A stretch of DNA of 64,000 bases from Megaleporinus macrocephalus (lineage: Eukaryota > Chordata > Actinopteri > Characiformes > Anostomidae): contig CM038716.1 of assembly GCA_021613375.1 (NCBI GenBank), positions 1,916,684 through 1,980,683 on the forward strand. The letters run 5' to 3'. The notes beneath the pieces are model-generated. The model saw only the letters and a program-made list of their open reading frames with translations, ran no database searches and was not told the DNA's origin. A program made the translations under genes and the position numbers. This document shows positions 14,574-27,900 of this stretch, piece by piece (the first letter of the stretch is position 1; the number at the start of each line of letters is the position of its first letter).

Positions 14574-14847
14574 TGGAGTGGTCTATTATATCAATATCAC
14601 TTACGTAATGCAGGGAGAGAGCAAAAGTAGGTGCGCAAAAAATGGAAGGGAAAGCCATAACCAGCTAAGCACAATCTGAATACAGTTCGCATTGACTGGG
14701 TGTTATTAATAAACATTTTGTGAAGCCAACACTAATTGTAATACTCAGTTCTCATTCATCATTAAAAAATGAATCTAATATTAGCTCTGAGATGTAGTTG
14801 TGAAACCAGTCGACCAAAAGACAAAAGTAAGGGACGGGAAATGTTTC

Positions 14848-15047
14848 TTACTTGGTGCCCTCTTCTGTGCCTCCTTCTCCATCTGTTTTGCCCTCCTCTT
14901 CCATTTTCTGTTCATCGGAGATTAGCTCCTGTTTCTTGTGCCTGCGCACACACTTGACCACCACCATGGACAGAATGACCAGTGCCAGCATCCCTCCTAC
15001 TGATGCTCCAATTGCCACTGCGATGGTTGAGTCCCTTGGAGGAGGCA
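14848..15047 (-). CDS. scn2b: scn2b exon 4 (membrane helix and tail)
   Basis: 200 nt from a TTCTCAG acceptor (AG at 15049-15048) to the TAA stop at 14850-14848. Codon 149 is completed here as Leu. Residues 150-156 are the juxtamembrane PPPRDST, 157-179 the membrane helix beginning IAVAIGASVGGM, then KCVRRHKK and an acidic tail with EEEGKTDGEG and a terminal TK. The tail and the GASVGG motif are very close to mammalian SCN2B, which separates it from SCN4B. The minus-strand frame stays open upstream of the acceptor into intron 3, but that part does not look like protein. Confidence 0.94.
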
Positions 15048-15911
15048 CTGAGAAGTAGAAAAGAGAGAGAAAAGGTTTAGTTAACTTGATCTGGGGTTTA
15101 ATGAAAAATACACTGTGTGTTAGTATTGTTGCCATTAATCATACATTTGTAGTTTATTCTGTTTGGCAGGTAAGACGTGTTTGGTGTTTGACATTTCTTA
15201 AGACCAAGATAGCTAAAAAGAAATGGAATCCCATGTCCAGCAATTAAACTATTACAAATATAACATTTTATGTATTTTATGAAGTTAGGTATGTTTAAGA
15301 CAAGTAGCACCCTTCTTAAATGGACACTTTATCTCTGCATTCATTTTTATAGATATTATTATAGTAATAATTATGTATTTCTATATGATATAATCATGTC
15401 ATACATAAAGTACATATACAGGTCTATTTGAGATTACTTAGACAACTTAGACAACTTAAATTAGTTTTTGAAAGGTGTTTGATTATGTAGGCATGTATGT
15501 CTGTATGTTGCTGATTGGTTAGGTGTGAGCTTGTAGCTCTAGTGCAACACCAAAGAAGCAACCTTTAGGTAAATAAAAATATGTTTTTTCTTCCCTAACC
15601 AACTACATTTTGGGCAAGGAGAGAATTATGCAATCATAGGGAAAAAAGCAGTGAGGAAACCTTAATTGAGCAGAGTAGTGGGTTTATACACAATACAGGT
15701 TCTGTATTAAAAATTCTGTAAAATATTTGAAGCTGTTTGAACAAAACAGATATTAAGCAGAATAAGCAGAAATGGCATGGGTGAAATTTAGTGATAATTT
15801 CTCTTGAAATCATAAGTAAGCCCTTTCTATGTAAACTAATCTTTTCATTAATCTTTCAATATAATTGTTTTCATGGCTCTGCAGCATTTTATCCATCTGC
15901 AGTCAGAAGGC

Positions 15912-15989
<78 letters not shown>

Positions 15990-18900
15990 CTTATGTGTAC
16001 ATTTAGAACACTCTGCAGGACAGAAGACTGTGATGCTGAGGTGAGCGAGACTGGCACATTCATAAATAAGTAAAGAGCAAAAAAGTGCTGAATCATCACT
16101 CGAGCTGAGGGGGCCCCTAGAGACATCACAGTGAGGGTGAAAGGCAGAATTCTGGGATAAAGTCAACAAAAGTGCTGAACCAAGACCAGTACAGAGACAG
16201 AGTATTGTAGAGAAAAGGAAGCAAAATACTGCTTTCCATTGTTCCTCAATATTTTTTGACAAAATAATTCTCATTTAAAGAAAATCTATAGAGTCTATAG
16301 TGAGGTTCACTAAACATTAAGTACATTAATATTGAATAATAGAATCAAAACATGACTATTTCTGCCTTTTAAACTATTAGTATTAATTTCTTTGCTAAAT
16401 TTGATGGCCTTGTATAATTATGATGTTTAGTTTTGTTAAGTGGTCTCAGAGAGACACACTTACGATCAGGGTTTAAAATGTTTCCATATCTGATTGGATG
16501 ACTTTGAAGGCTTGGCTGTAAAAGGTTGCACAGAGGAAAAGCATTTCATAAGTTCTTAGGATAAACTGCGTCCTATTACAAATAACTTAAAAATAGGAGA
16601 CAGCTGCTCCAAGTACACCTTTTAAAACAACAAAAAGGGTTTTTGATGCCAGATGGGTGGCATTACTGCTTGGAAAAGGCTATTTTTCCAGTTTCAAAGC
16701 TTTAGTGTGACTTTCTATGGGGAGGAATTTTATGCCAGACTGAACAGCAGTCGCTTTGACACTGCTTTTCCGGAGTGGAATTCAGAACACGTGCCAAAAT
16801 GAAAAACAAAATATCTATTTTTTTATGTTGCATGACTTCTTTTCACAAAACAATGTATGAGGATTTGCATTTTAAAAACAAAATGCTAAATTCACATCAG
16901 AATACAATACAATTGAATACAATCCACTTTAAAGTGTATTGAGGTCACAGCATAGCTTTCTAAAGATTGTCTTTATGGAAATGTAATCACAGGAAATAAA
17001 ATGTACACATGATATTATGAAAAAAAAGTAAAAACCTTTTTCCTTCAAATCTGTTTGCCCTATTTAGATGCAACCAGAACAGAGAAATGCACATATAAGA
17101 TTGTACCTTTTATTTCAGAAATAAAAGGGAAAATGACATATCTGAATAACCCTGCAAGTAATGGGTGAGGGAGTCTATCTTTTAGGCTATGTCCCAAACA
17201 TGGCTGCCATTTTGAATGCTGCCATGTTGGATCAAGGGCAAGTTTTTCCAATAGGAAGGTGGTCATGTAGCATATCAAAGAAGACCAGAATTGTTTTAGA
17301 AATAAAATTTGCAATATCCATTGCGGTTCAAACATTATCAACACAGAAAGTTGTAACAACAAGCACAATAACGTTTAGTGAGTCTCTGAATGTACATAAT
17401 ACTTTATATGTAAGGTACGTTTTGCAGTTACTTACACTCTGTGACAACAGACAGATGAATGACACCATGGCCCTGGATGCGATCCGGAGGATTGCGCACG
17501 TAACAGTTGTAAATTCCCTCATCTGTTAGCTGCACATCTGAGATGGTGATGGAGAGGTCATTTTTGTCCAGATTCCCAGCAAACTTTACCCTGTCCCCGA
17601 AGCGATCTGTCCTCAAAGGAGTTATTTTGTTCTTAAAGGTCATAAACTACAGAAAGAAAAAAATAATACATTAGATAGAAAAAGAAGGAAGAAAAGCACT
17701 CATGCACAAACCAATAAGTCAAGATCTATTAAATGCCAGGCATAAAAAGTTTCAAGTGCATCAGGCATAATAAACTAGCAAGTAATCATTAATAACTTGC
17801 ATATGAGTGACACAAGCAATTAAATTCTAATTAAACCAATAATTGACATGTAATAATGAAAATTTCAAATATAACCCATTGCATTGTTAAAAAATAAAGC
17901 CCCCAATTCAATGTAACGGAGTAAATGTAACTAGGCACTTCCAACCTCAGTTTATTGGAGACTTAAATAAAAACAATCAGTCTCTGCAAAAACGATTCTG
18001 CAGAGTGCTCTGTAACAACTGATATGCTAACATATACACACTACAGGAAAGAGAAATGAGACACATGGACACAAAAGAGATTTATTGATCTCAACTCTCC
18101 TTACCATCTCCTCTGTGTCATTTAAAGTCTCCTGATATGTCCAGTTCATAGCAAACTTCGTAGAGTCCAGTTTGTAGCAGGAAGTGAAGCTGCAGGAGAT
18201 CCTGACCATGGTGCCATTCAGTGCATTGATTTGATGGGCCACGAGTACATCCATAGAAGAGACCATGGATGCTGAAATTGAAGCAAGTAAAACTGATTTT
18301 ATTTTTTTGCATAGTGATTTAAAACGCACACCAGTTCAGTGACAACTTCATGTCAGAGATTATTTTATTCATGATTATTATTATGATTCTTTTTTGCACT
18401 TCCTGTATTATGCTGAAGTATCATTATGTTAATGTATTGATGTGCTGTTCCAGATAGAGTACAAATATCCTAAGGGGTTTAGAAGCACTGAATAAACTCT
18501 GGTTAACTTTACATGACTGTTACACGGTATTAGCAGTATAGTATTTGTAGATTTATAGGCACAAATGCAGCTTTTTTTCTCTTTTTTTTAATTCAGCATT
18601 TTTCTCTAAAATACAGAAATAAAGTGGTTAAGCTCAGTTTTAAGTGTCCGGTTAATCAAATTTGGTTCCCATAACTGCTAATCTCTATTGATACTAGCAG
18701 TACCACACCCAGTTCTGCAGTACCAACACTAAAGCGCAGGCACTAGAGCTTAGGCAGCAGTTCTCACAGTCCAGACAGATGACTTCACTGCAGCAGAACA
18801 TGCGCACACCCCCCCCCCACACACACACACATGCACCGGCCTTAAGTAACATTTAGTTACTTAGTACATTACTATTGCTACTGCATGTTAGTAGGTTCTC

Positions 18901-21900
18901 TCTGTAATCTAAGCTACGTTTAAGGTGTTAATACATACATACAGACTTACACAAAAACACATTTATAACAACTCAGTTGAACAAAAGAGGTTCCTGACCT
19001 GAATGCCATAAATGTGGCAATAGCGATAAAAAAATTGTGCTTTATGTAGTTATTTCTTCAATACTACTACTACTACTACTACTACTACTAATAATAATAA
19101 TAATAACAAACTCCCTGAAATAATGAAAACTCTCATAATTTGTTCATTTTAGTACCAAACAGATATTTTTCTTATTGTTGTTGTCTCCTTTTATCAAAAA
19201 CACCGATATTCAGAAGAATACTGTTGAGGGAAAGAAGGTTTGATGGTCCCAACAGCAAATGGTTTTTGCCATTTTTCCAAAAACAGTTTGCAAATACCAG
19301 CAGCCTTTTATACTGTGTCAAAATGACTCGCTAGATCAACTTACACTGGAAGTTATAAGTGTTTTTGGCCCCTCCTGTGAAGTTATTTTGGCGATGCAAG
19401 GATTTGTTTTCAATAGCAGCAATATGCCAAACAACTACGATGGCAATAAGCCCAGGCATCACTTATTTGGGATTTACCAAAACCTCGAATATTTGGTATC
19501 AGAAAAGATCAGCTTGCTGTGATTCATGAAGAAGCCCAATAGAAAGGTGGATTATGGGGCTTGGAGGGATTTGAACAGATTGGTGAGGTTTGAGCTGGAG
19601 GAGAGCAAAGGCTTGACTGATGGTTAATGACACGCTCATCATTCAATGCTCATTTTCAGATTATCAGATTAGTGACTCAAATATTCTCACAGAGACAAAC
19701 ATTACAGCAGGGGAACTACACAAAATCTCTTACTGTTTTTTTTTTAAATAGACTTATCTAGCTCATCAGTAATTCATCAGTTGGTTGAAAATGCTGGTGT
19801 TGCTGCAGGTTTTCAGGCAGAAGAACACCTGATTGGAACTGATTAATGAGTTAATCTTAATCTTCAATTAATTAGTTATATAAGGTGTGCTCATACTATG
19901 AATGGCTGCATGTTCCCCAAAGATAAAAAATAACATAAGGTCTTCAAATTGCAACTGTGCATCTCAAGCGTGCAACATTTGAAAGAACAGCATTAAAGAA
20001 AGTTAAACAGTAATGGTAACAGACAGAGGATTTAAGCCTTGATCATGTAAGACTAGTAGTCAATACAAGAAGTGTGGGACCTACACACAGACTGTAGTCA
20101 TCGCTTTTCAAGTTGTTGAAAACTTTGAGAATCAGTATAGCTGTTCAAACAGAGCCAAGTGCTTATAGAAGTGCACTGGAAATTTATCCCCATTTTTTTT
20201 TCTCCCAAATGGTTTTTAAAGTGAGGGCAATGAGGTTACATTCCTTATCTTAGTGTCACCCTAAAAGCCAGATATGCTACAAGTACACCTGAAAGTGCTA
20301 ATTTAAAAACAATTTTGTCAGCACCCTATTGCCACTGCCTTTCTTCAAGTCAAAGCTCACCAATCTTTGATGTTGCAAAAAATATTTTTTATTAAAAAAT
20401 ATTCATACCTGACCAATTGGTAGACCTGAGCACACAGTATTCTAGGTTCCACTTGGAGATGCATCTGTCCAGTGTCACCTTATTCAAGCCCAAGGACCAG
20501 CCAACCACACACCATGGCCTATTGTGTACTGTTTCACCCTTGTATGGATGTTCTAGGAGTTGTATTCTCGAAGGGATCCTTTGACACATTACTTTCAAGG
20601 TGGAAGCAGTGGATGCATTATTTCTTAAAAGTAAAGGGATTAAAAAGTTTGTTTTGCTCTGATTCATAGAGGAACTACCTTTAGTTCAGTATAATTGTGT
20701 TTCAGTGCATAAAATGTTACTATTTTTATAAATGGGATATGTCAGTAAAAACATTTGTGAAAGTTTAAACCTTAATTTAAATACTCCAGCAAGTTCCCCT
20801 AATTTGGCATACAATCTTTACATTTACATAAGCCATAAGAGTTTCTTCACACTTACTTCCTTTTAAACATGGTACTAAAAGAAACAAAAGTGGTTCTTCT
20901 ACGTTGTGTTGTATAGACCCTTATTAGGCATCTTTTTGTAAGAGTGTTGGAATTAAACATTAAAAAAAAAGAAAAAATAATTTGGAGAAACTTTGCACAC
21001 ATATTATTCATTGAGTTTTGGAAGATTTTTTATGAAGTCATGCAACATAAAAAAATAGATATTTTGTTTTTCATTTTGGCACGTGTTCTGAATTCCACTC
21101 CGGAAAAGCAGTGTCAAAGCGACTGCTGTTCAGTCTGGCATAAAATTCCTCCCTATAGAAAGTCACACTAAAGGGCACAGAGTGTACATTCCTTATTGTG
21201 GCATCACCCCAGGCTGGAATTTGACTGTAACAAAAGAGTATTTGAGACAAAGATGTAGAAAAGCAGACACAGCAGTGACAAATATAAGAGCCTCAGTATT
21301 CTCTCACCACAGCGAAAGAATGAGATCATGCAAAATAACCCATCAAAGCTCCTCAAGGATGAATATACAAAGAAAAACAGCTTCGGAAAAGCTGTTTGTG
21401 TGCTTCTACATAATGAACTGCACTGTCTTGAGACCTTCACAGATCTATATAGTGTGGTCAAGGTAAAAGGAAGATTTTGTGACTCATTTAAGCAGCCTGC
21501 AATCATTCCTAAGGATTACCCTGTCACAAAAATGATTACTCAGTAGTTCAAGGACCAATGCAAAGGAGGGACTTTAATGAAATGAGGATAAATGTGTGCC
21601 GGGAAACAACTAGGCAATAGCATCCTACACTCACCAATGTGTTATTTATAGAAAGCATACATTCTATACTAAATATGGTATAAATCATTGGCATTGGAAC
21701 TGGATAGTAATTGAAACTGTCTGACCCAAAAATATACATATATCTTGAAAGCGACTCAAAGTGTAACACGTTTGACCAGCAAAGTTAATGCTGCTTGGAG
21801 GTACCCAATTAATAACCAGTCTATTCAGTTCCAAAATTTGTATCAGATGTTTTTGCAGAACTCAACGTGATACCAACACTGGTCACATGTTAATAATGGA

Positions 21901-24900
21901 AGACATGGCCAACAAATGAGGGGTAACTAAAGAAGTCTTGGCTGGTTAAAAAAAGATGATAAATATAATTATGCATATAGTTTTCAGACACGTTGTTTAT
22001 ATGAAATATACTATATGCTAAATAGTCTTCTACCATATTGCCTATCCTGAAAGCTTTGTCAAGCTGAAAATGCAGCACTTTACATCTTAAAAACTCCCGA
22101 TGTTGTCAAGCTTTATGAACTTTTTATTACTACTTTGTAAATTTTCCAAAATTGTATTACATGTTACCGGAACTAAAAGTATATGTAGTATTATTTTTCT
22201 TAAGGCCACACTATGAGCAAGATTAAGGTTTTTTAGACCTTTCTTGTGAAAATGTGCAATCACACAACATAACGTGTGATAAACCTTTTGAGTATATTAA
22301 AAGAGTATGCAAAAAGAACTACATAGGCATGAATTAAGCAAGTGAATTATTTACTATTGACAACAACTCAAGCCTTTTAAGCCTGTGTGTGTGATGGTAA
22401 TAAGTAAAGATGGTATGACATGGTCAGAAAAACCAATCCAATACTGAACTTTAGATTATTATCTTAGGCTTTACAAGGTGACTTATAGCAGCACACAAAC
22501 AACATATTTCAGTGTGTGTTTTTAAAACTACTGATTCAATAAAGCTTTTAACAAAACCTTACACAGTACTGCTTTACTCTAGTATGTGAGCATTGTTAAC
22601 AGATTTCAGTTTGATGGAAAAGCAAGGTCAAACACATAGCTAGACATTGTTATATATCAGCCATGAGGGGCAAGCACATTAACCTAAATTTTTAATGTCT
22701 GCTAAAGTAAGTACTGTTTGTATCTTATTATGATGATCCTTTTTGTCTATAAAAATAAAGCACATATCTTTGTGTGGTGGCAGCAGAACATGTACTTGGT
22801 TGGTTACTGTGATGTTCAGTGTGTGTGTTTTTTAGGCTCTGCATCACTACATCACTCTGCAGTCAGGAGCTGTTTATGGACAACTTCCCACTGCTGCTGC
22901 AATTATTCTTCATCTCCAAGCTCTCCCTGCAGTAGCAGCAGCAACTTTGTCATACCCCTCCCTTCTCATTGCTCTCTCCCTCTCTCTCTACCTCTCTGAG
23001 TGCTGCAGTTCAGCCAAGCCCCTCCCTCTAGAAAAAGCAAGCGTCCTTCCTCTTAAGGAGAATTGTGCACCTGTCCTGAACGCACACCCATACATACATT
23101 TCTGTCTCCTAAGACAAATCTGCAGTACCCACAGTATCCATATCGTACAGCACTGTAAGGTCATTGCATCCTGCGCCATACTAATAAAAGCACACACAGA
23201 CATTGTGGCGTGTTACTCAATAACAGCAGTATGTCAATGTCACCCCACCCACTCTTTCACCTTCATGTATATTTAGTGCATTTCCCCAGGAGCTCTCCAT
23301 TCCTATACAGTTCAGTCAGAACACAGACATCTACATGCTGTTTTACTACAACTGAATGTGCTAACTCTTTTTCTTGACCCATAACTTGGTATACACTAAG
23401 GAGGTAAAACCAGTAAGTATCTATGTGGATCAAAATATGCATATTTTTTTTTTCTTCATTCTTCCTCATTTAAATGCACATATGCTGACTCATTTCTGAG
23501 GAAAAACTAAATGTACCCACAATCAGTCCAGTGCTTTTAAAGAAGAAAAACTACAAAAATAAAATACTGCAGTGTACCTCCCCTGCCCTCCACAAGCTCA
23601 GTCTGCACACCCTCCCCTCACTGTCTGTGTCCTCCACTCCTTTTTAATCTCAAGAGCAAGGTAAAAAGAGGGATAAACACAAGAAACTTCAGGTAAGTAC
23701 TGCATGTGTGCTTGTGTCTGCCAATGTGTTTATGCCTTTAGTAACATTACACTGTCGTTTAAAGAAATAGTTTGGCAAAAAAATTATATATATATGATTT
23801 ACCCTAGAATTAGCCAGTCATGTTTGGTGTCCAAACTCTAATTCTTTAGCTCCGGATGTAAATACGGCCCCAAAAAGTCTATCATCTCGATCAAATCACA
23901 TCCAGGTCTTCATTAAGGTCACTTAGACTCATCAGTGTTAATTAAGGCACAGTAGAAACAAAACTTTACCATGTCCCACAACGGAGGGGACAGACATTTA
24001 AGACTGTTGCCTTGTATTACAACAATTCTGGTACTTCACTTATTTAATAGAGGAAAAAACCCTATGTGGACTGTATACATAATCTGTAGTGTCTATGATC
24101 TGAGTGGCATTTGGAATTTTTTTTATATAGCACACAGTAAATCATCCTGTGCACTAAAGCACACAGACAAGTCGGTGCAACCTTAAAGGAAAATTCCTGG
24201 GTTTTTTTGCATATATTTACTGAAACATTCTGGATGACTAGTGTTTGTTAACAATCTTATCCTCATAGCTCATTAAATAAAGAAGTGAAATATGGACACC
24301 CAATCTTGGCTAATCTTTCTTAGCTGGGGTAAATGGATCATTGTGTACATTTGATTTTTCACCAAACTGTTTCTTTCAAAATGTCATCAAGCTAAACCAT
24401 GTCGTGTTGGGCCTACAACTTCTAAATATGCTTCTAATAAGGACGTTTCTGTTGCACTGTATGTGTTTGGATTTGAGTGATAAAACCTAGTCTTAGATCT
24501 GTGACATGCTAACTTTTATCCAGAGCACTAGGAATGCAAGTAATGCCATATTGGTATATTGTTGATGAGGCCACTAATGGGGAAGTGGCATAAGACACCT
24601 TGACCTAAGTGGGATTAGACCATTAACTGAGTGTACAATCCATTACTGTGACTGTGGGTGAATGGTAGTATCCTTGAACTGCAGGCCCACAGCTGTGTTA
24701 ATATGAGTTTGCTGTTCAGTTTGGAAACCCTAATTGTAGCCACATCATTCATCAAAGCAGGCCCATCTGCTTATGCTTATTAGAACTGTAGCTGGAATGC
24801 CCTCTAGTGGCTAGTCAACCAAATTGCAATGGTCTTAAACCATAGATATGAAAGCAAATGACTGAAAAACAGTTAATGGTGCCTTATCCAAGACTAAGAC

Positions 24901-27900
24901 ATTGTGATTATGTGCACATTTTTGCCAGACTGCTCAGCAGAATAGTCAAGAAGAGGCAGTGTCTCTAACTGATTCACATGTTAAAACATGCACACACAAA
25001 AACTTAAAGAAACATACCACATAGTAGATGAACACTAACAATACCATTTGTTTTTTATCATTGTTTGCAATAAATTCAAAAGGCCTCATATTCCTATAAT
25101 ATATAAATCATGGCTCTTTATTACAAAATGTTACTTAATGCATGAAAAAAATTGAGCTACAATGTGACTGTCCTAGAGCAGTTTTGGAGAACCTCTGTAT
25201 TATTTTCAGAACAAGCCAAAATTAATTTATATTGCTTTTAAATGGCCCAATATATGTTTTTTAATGAGGCTTCAAAGGTTTTACTGGGCCTGTATTAAGT
25301 ATGCAAAATATTAACATATGCATGTAAACCCTAGAATGCATAAAGGGGGGACAAATTGTCCTAAGGAGAGGTGATTTTTCAATAAAAAACATTTCATTCT
25401 TCGTTATTTAATGTATTTATTTTAAATCCTGTCTGAAGGCCTCATACATGTAATTTTTACATTAAAAAACCCAAAACAAAACATCTTTGTACCACTGCCA
25501 ATTCCTACATAATTATAATTGACCACTATTTTATTATGTACTTTATTTCTTGACATTCCATGGATTCATGGTTCTGGTTTTGTATGGCTCTTAATTCTTT
25601 GCTCACTTACTAAGTTCACTTCATTCACTGATTTATGATTTTGTAATACAAAAATTATATTTCTAAGAACATAATTTAATAAGCCTTTTCTATATACATA
25701 AAAATTTGTTGGACATCAATAGCTGCTCACAGTCACTCTCATAGCCAACAGTCAACTGTCGACTGTAACCACGGACCTACTGTTCATGTGTAAGGTAAGT
25801 TTCGTGTACTTATAAATGTCATATTTAAGTTTATTTCTGTAAAAAATATGTTCACTTGTGTACAGAAAACATGTAATGGAATGTTCATGGACATGGAATG
25901 TTCAAACTTTTGAAGACGACTGTATGTTGCATTAATGTAGGCTGTTAGTCAGCAGATTTTACAGTTCTGTCATATGTACTGTTGGAATAGTACACTAGAA
26001 TCTTGTGTGTCCAAAAATAAATTAAATAATATAAAAAGATTGCCGGACAAGCTTTTTGATTAACTAATAGTCAATCACAGAAGCATACTATAAAAAAACT
26101 AAAACATGAATTGGTGATGCAGTTTTAAATTGCAAGATAGTGTTAAAATATTTTTATTTTATTTTCAATACTAAAGAGAATGTGAGAAGAGAGTGAAGCC
26201 TTGCAAGTGACAATATGTGTGATTTCCTTATTTCAGGGGTTTTCAGTGATGGGTTAATCAACTTTATGTGTAAATTAACTTTATTTGTAACAAAGATGTT
26301 TGGCTTTCACTATTAATTTTATAATGCCTTTTTGAACTTGCAGTTTATTTCTGTGAGCTTCTGAAGCCGCTGAGAGCTGATTAGTTTGAGCACAATGCAG
26401 CATGTTCATGTCGCGACATGAACCCTTATAAGCCGAAACAGCTTCACAGCTGATATAACACACACGATGGCCAGTTAGAGTTTGAATGGCCTCTAAAAGC
26501 AGTCTCACAAATCTCTAACAGATTGATCTTTGAACAGATTTTTAACAAACATCACAAATAAGTAAAAGTCCCAGGACATAAACATAGTTTATTTTAACTA
26601 TACTTCATTTATTCCAATGCATTTGATTTTCATTGTTCTTCTGTGTCAGAGCTTTCAGTCTCAGTAAAAATGTTTGCATAGTTATACATGTCTGACCTAT
26701 ACTGCAACATAAATTTGCAATATCTATATTTTAAATATTTTCCAACAATAGTACATAAAATTAGTGACTGTTTCTGTTGCCTCTTATCATTCTGTTTCAT
26801 AAAACATAAAATTGTTGAGATAATTTTTATCTTTTATATGACAAATAAAAAAAAATATCAGATTACATTACTTTCAACTGGTAATCCTTTGGATTAGGTC
26901 ACAGATAAATGTTTTGACAGGTAATCACTAATCTGTAATGGAATACATTTTACATTAACCATCCCAACCCAGGTTATATATTGTTTGAAAACAAATCATA
27001 ACTTAAAACAGTGATTCCCAACTCAGTCCAACACAGTTTTGGTTTATTTCCTCTAATACACCTAATTCCATTATTCAGCTAACTAACAAGAGTTTTAACA
27101 GTTGATACAGGTGTGCTGGGGAACAACACTAACATGTAAGGTGCACTCTAAGACCATGCCTAGCAACCATAACTTTAAGATGAGTTAGAGCTATTACAGA
27201 CAGACTATTCTCAGTCCAACAGTGACACTGAGGTGTTGCTGCGTCTGCTCCACTCATACCAATGCAACACACAGTAACCCACCACCACCATGTCTATGTC
27301 ACTGCAGTGCTGAGAATAATCCACATCCCTAATAGTACCTGCTCTGTGGTGGACCTGTGGGGGTCCTGACCAGTAAAGAACAAAGTGAAAGGGACAAACA
27401 CTGTATGCAGCGAATCAGATGGATTGTGATTTATGTGATTGTTGAATTACCAAGTGCTCCTATATGGTACATAAACAATATGTGTAAATATAAAGACGGG
27501 GTTTTAAAGTTATGGCTGATCGGTATATCTGATAGTAACCCATCTTTTAAAAACAGTGTGCTATTAAATAAATAGTAAGACCATAAAAGATGAATCATAA
27601 GTTAGTGCATGCTGTATATAATAGATTTTATAACAACAACAATTTTATAACATTAACATATAAATTATTTTTGTGGGCACCTACTTTAAAGTTGTACCTT
27701 GCACTCTGGTTTTGAAAGACATTCTTCAAAATGAATTTTTGTTTTTACAAATTTCACAAGATTATACACATTGTTACAAAGGAATTTAGCAATGTAAAGG
27801 TTGCTAAACCAAGCATCCAGACAAAAACAAAACTCATGTAAAAGGTGTTGATTATAGAAATCACAATACCTAGAAAAAACATTTTAAATGTTTATATAAG

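Larger units (their letters stand above)
15048..17435 (-). other. scn2b intron 3
   Basis: 2388-bp intron between exons 3 and 4, GTAAGT donor and TTCTCAG acceptor. It holds a 72-bp (GT)n tract at 15914-15985 and, at 16700-16839, one arm of the near-perfect inverted repeat whose partner is in intron 1. Otherwise AT-rich and unremarkable. Confidence 0.9.

Noticed and set aside
14852..15058. Plus-strand open frame opposite scn2b exon 4
   Set aside because: Antisense shadow of the conserved membrane-helix and tail exon; minus-strand reading matches SCN2B.
15848..16274. Several open frames in both strands over the (GT)n tract
   Set aside because: They encode only Cys-Val or Thr-His dipeptide repeats, an artefact of the dinucleotide microsatellite.
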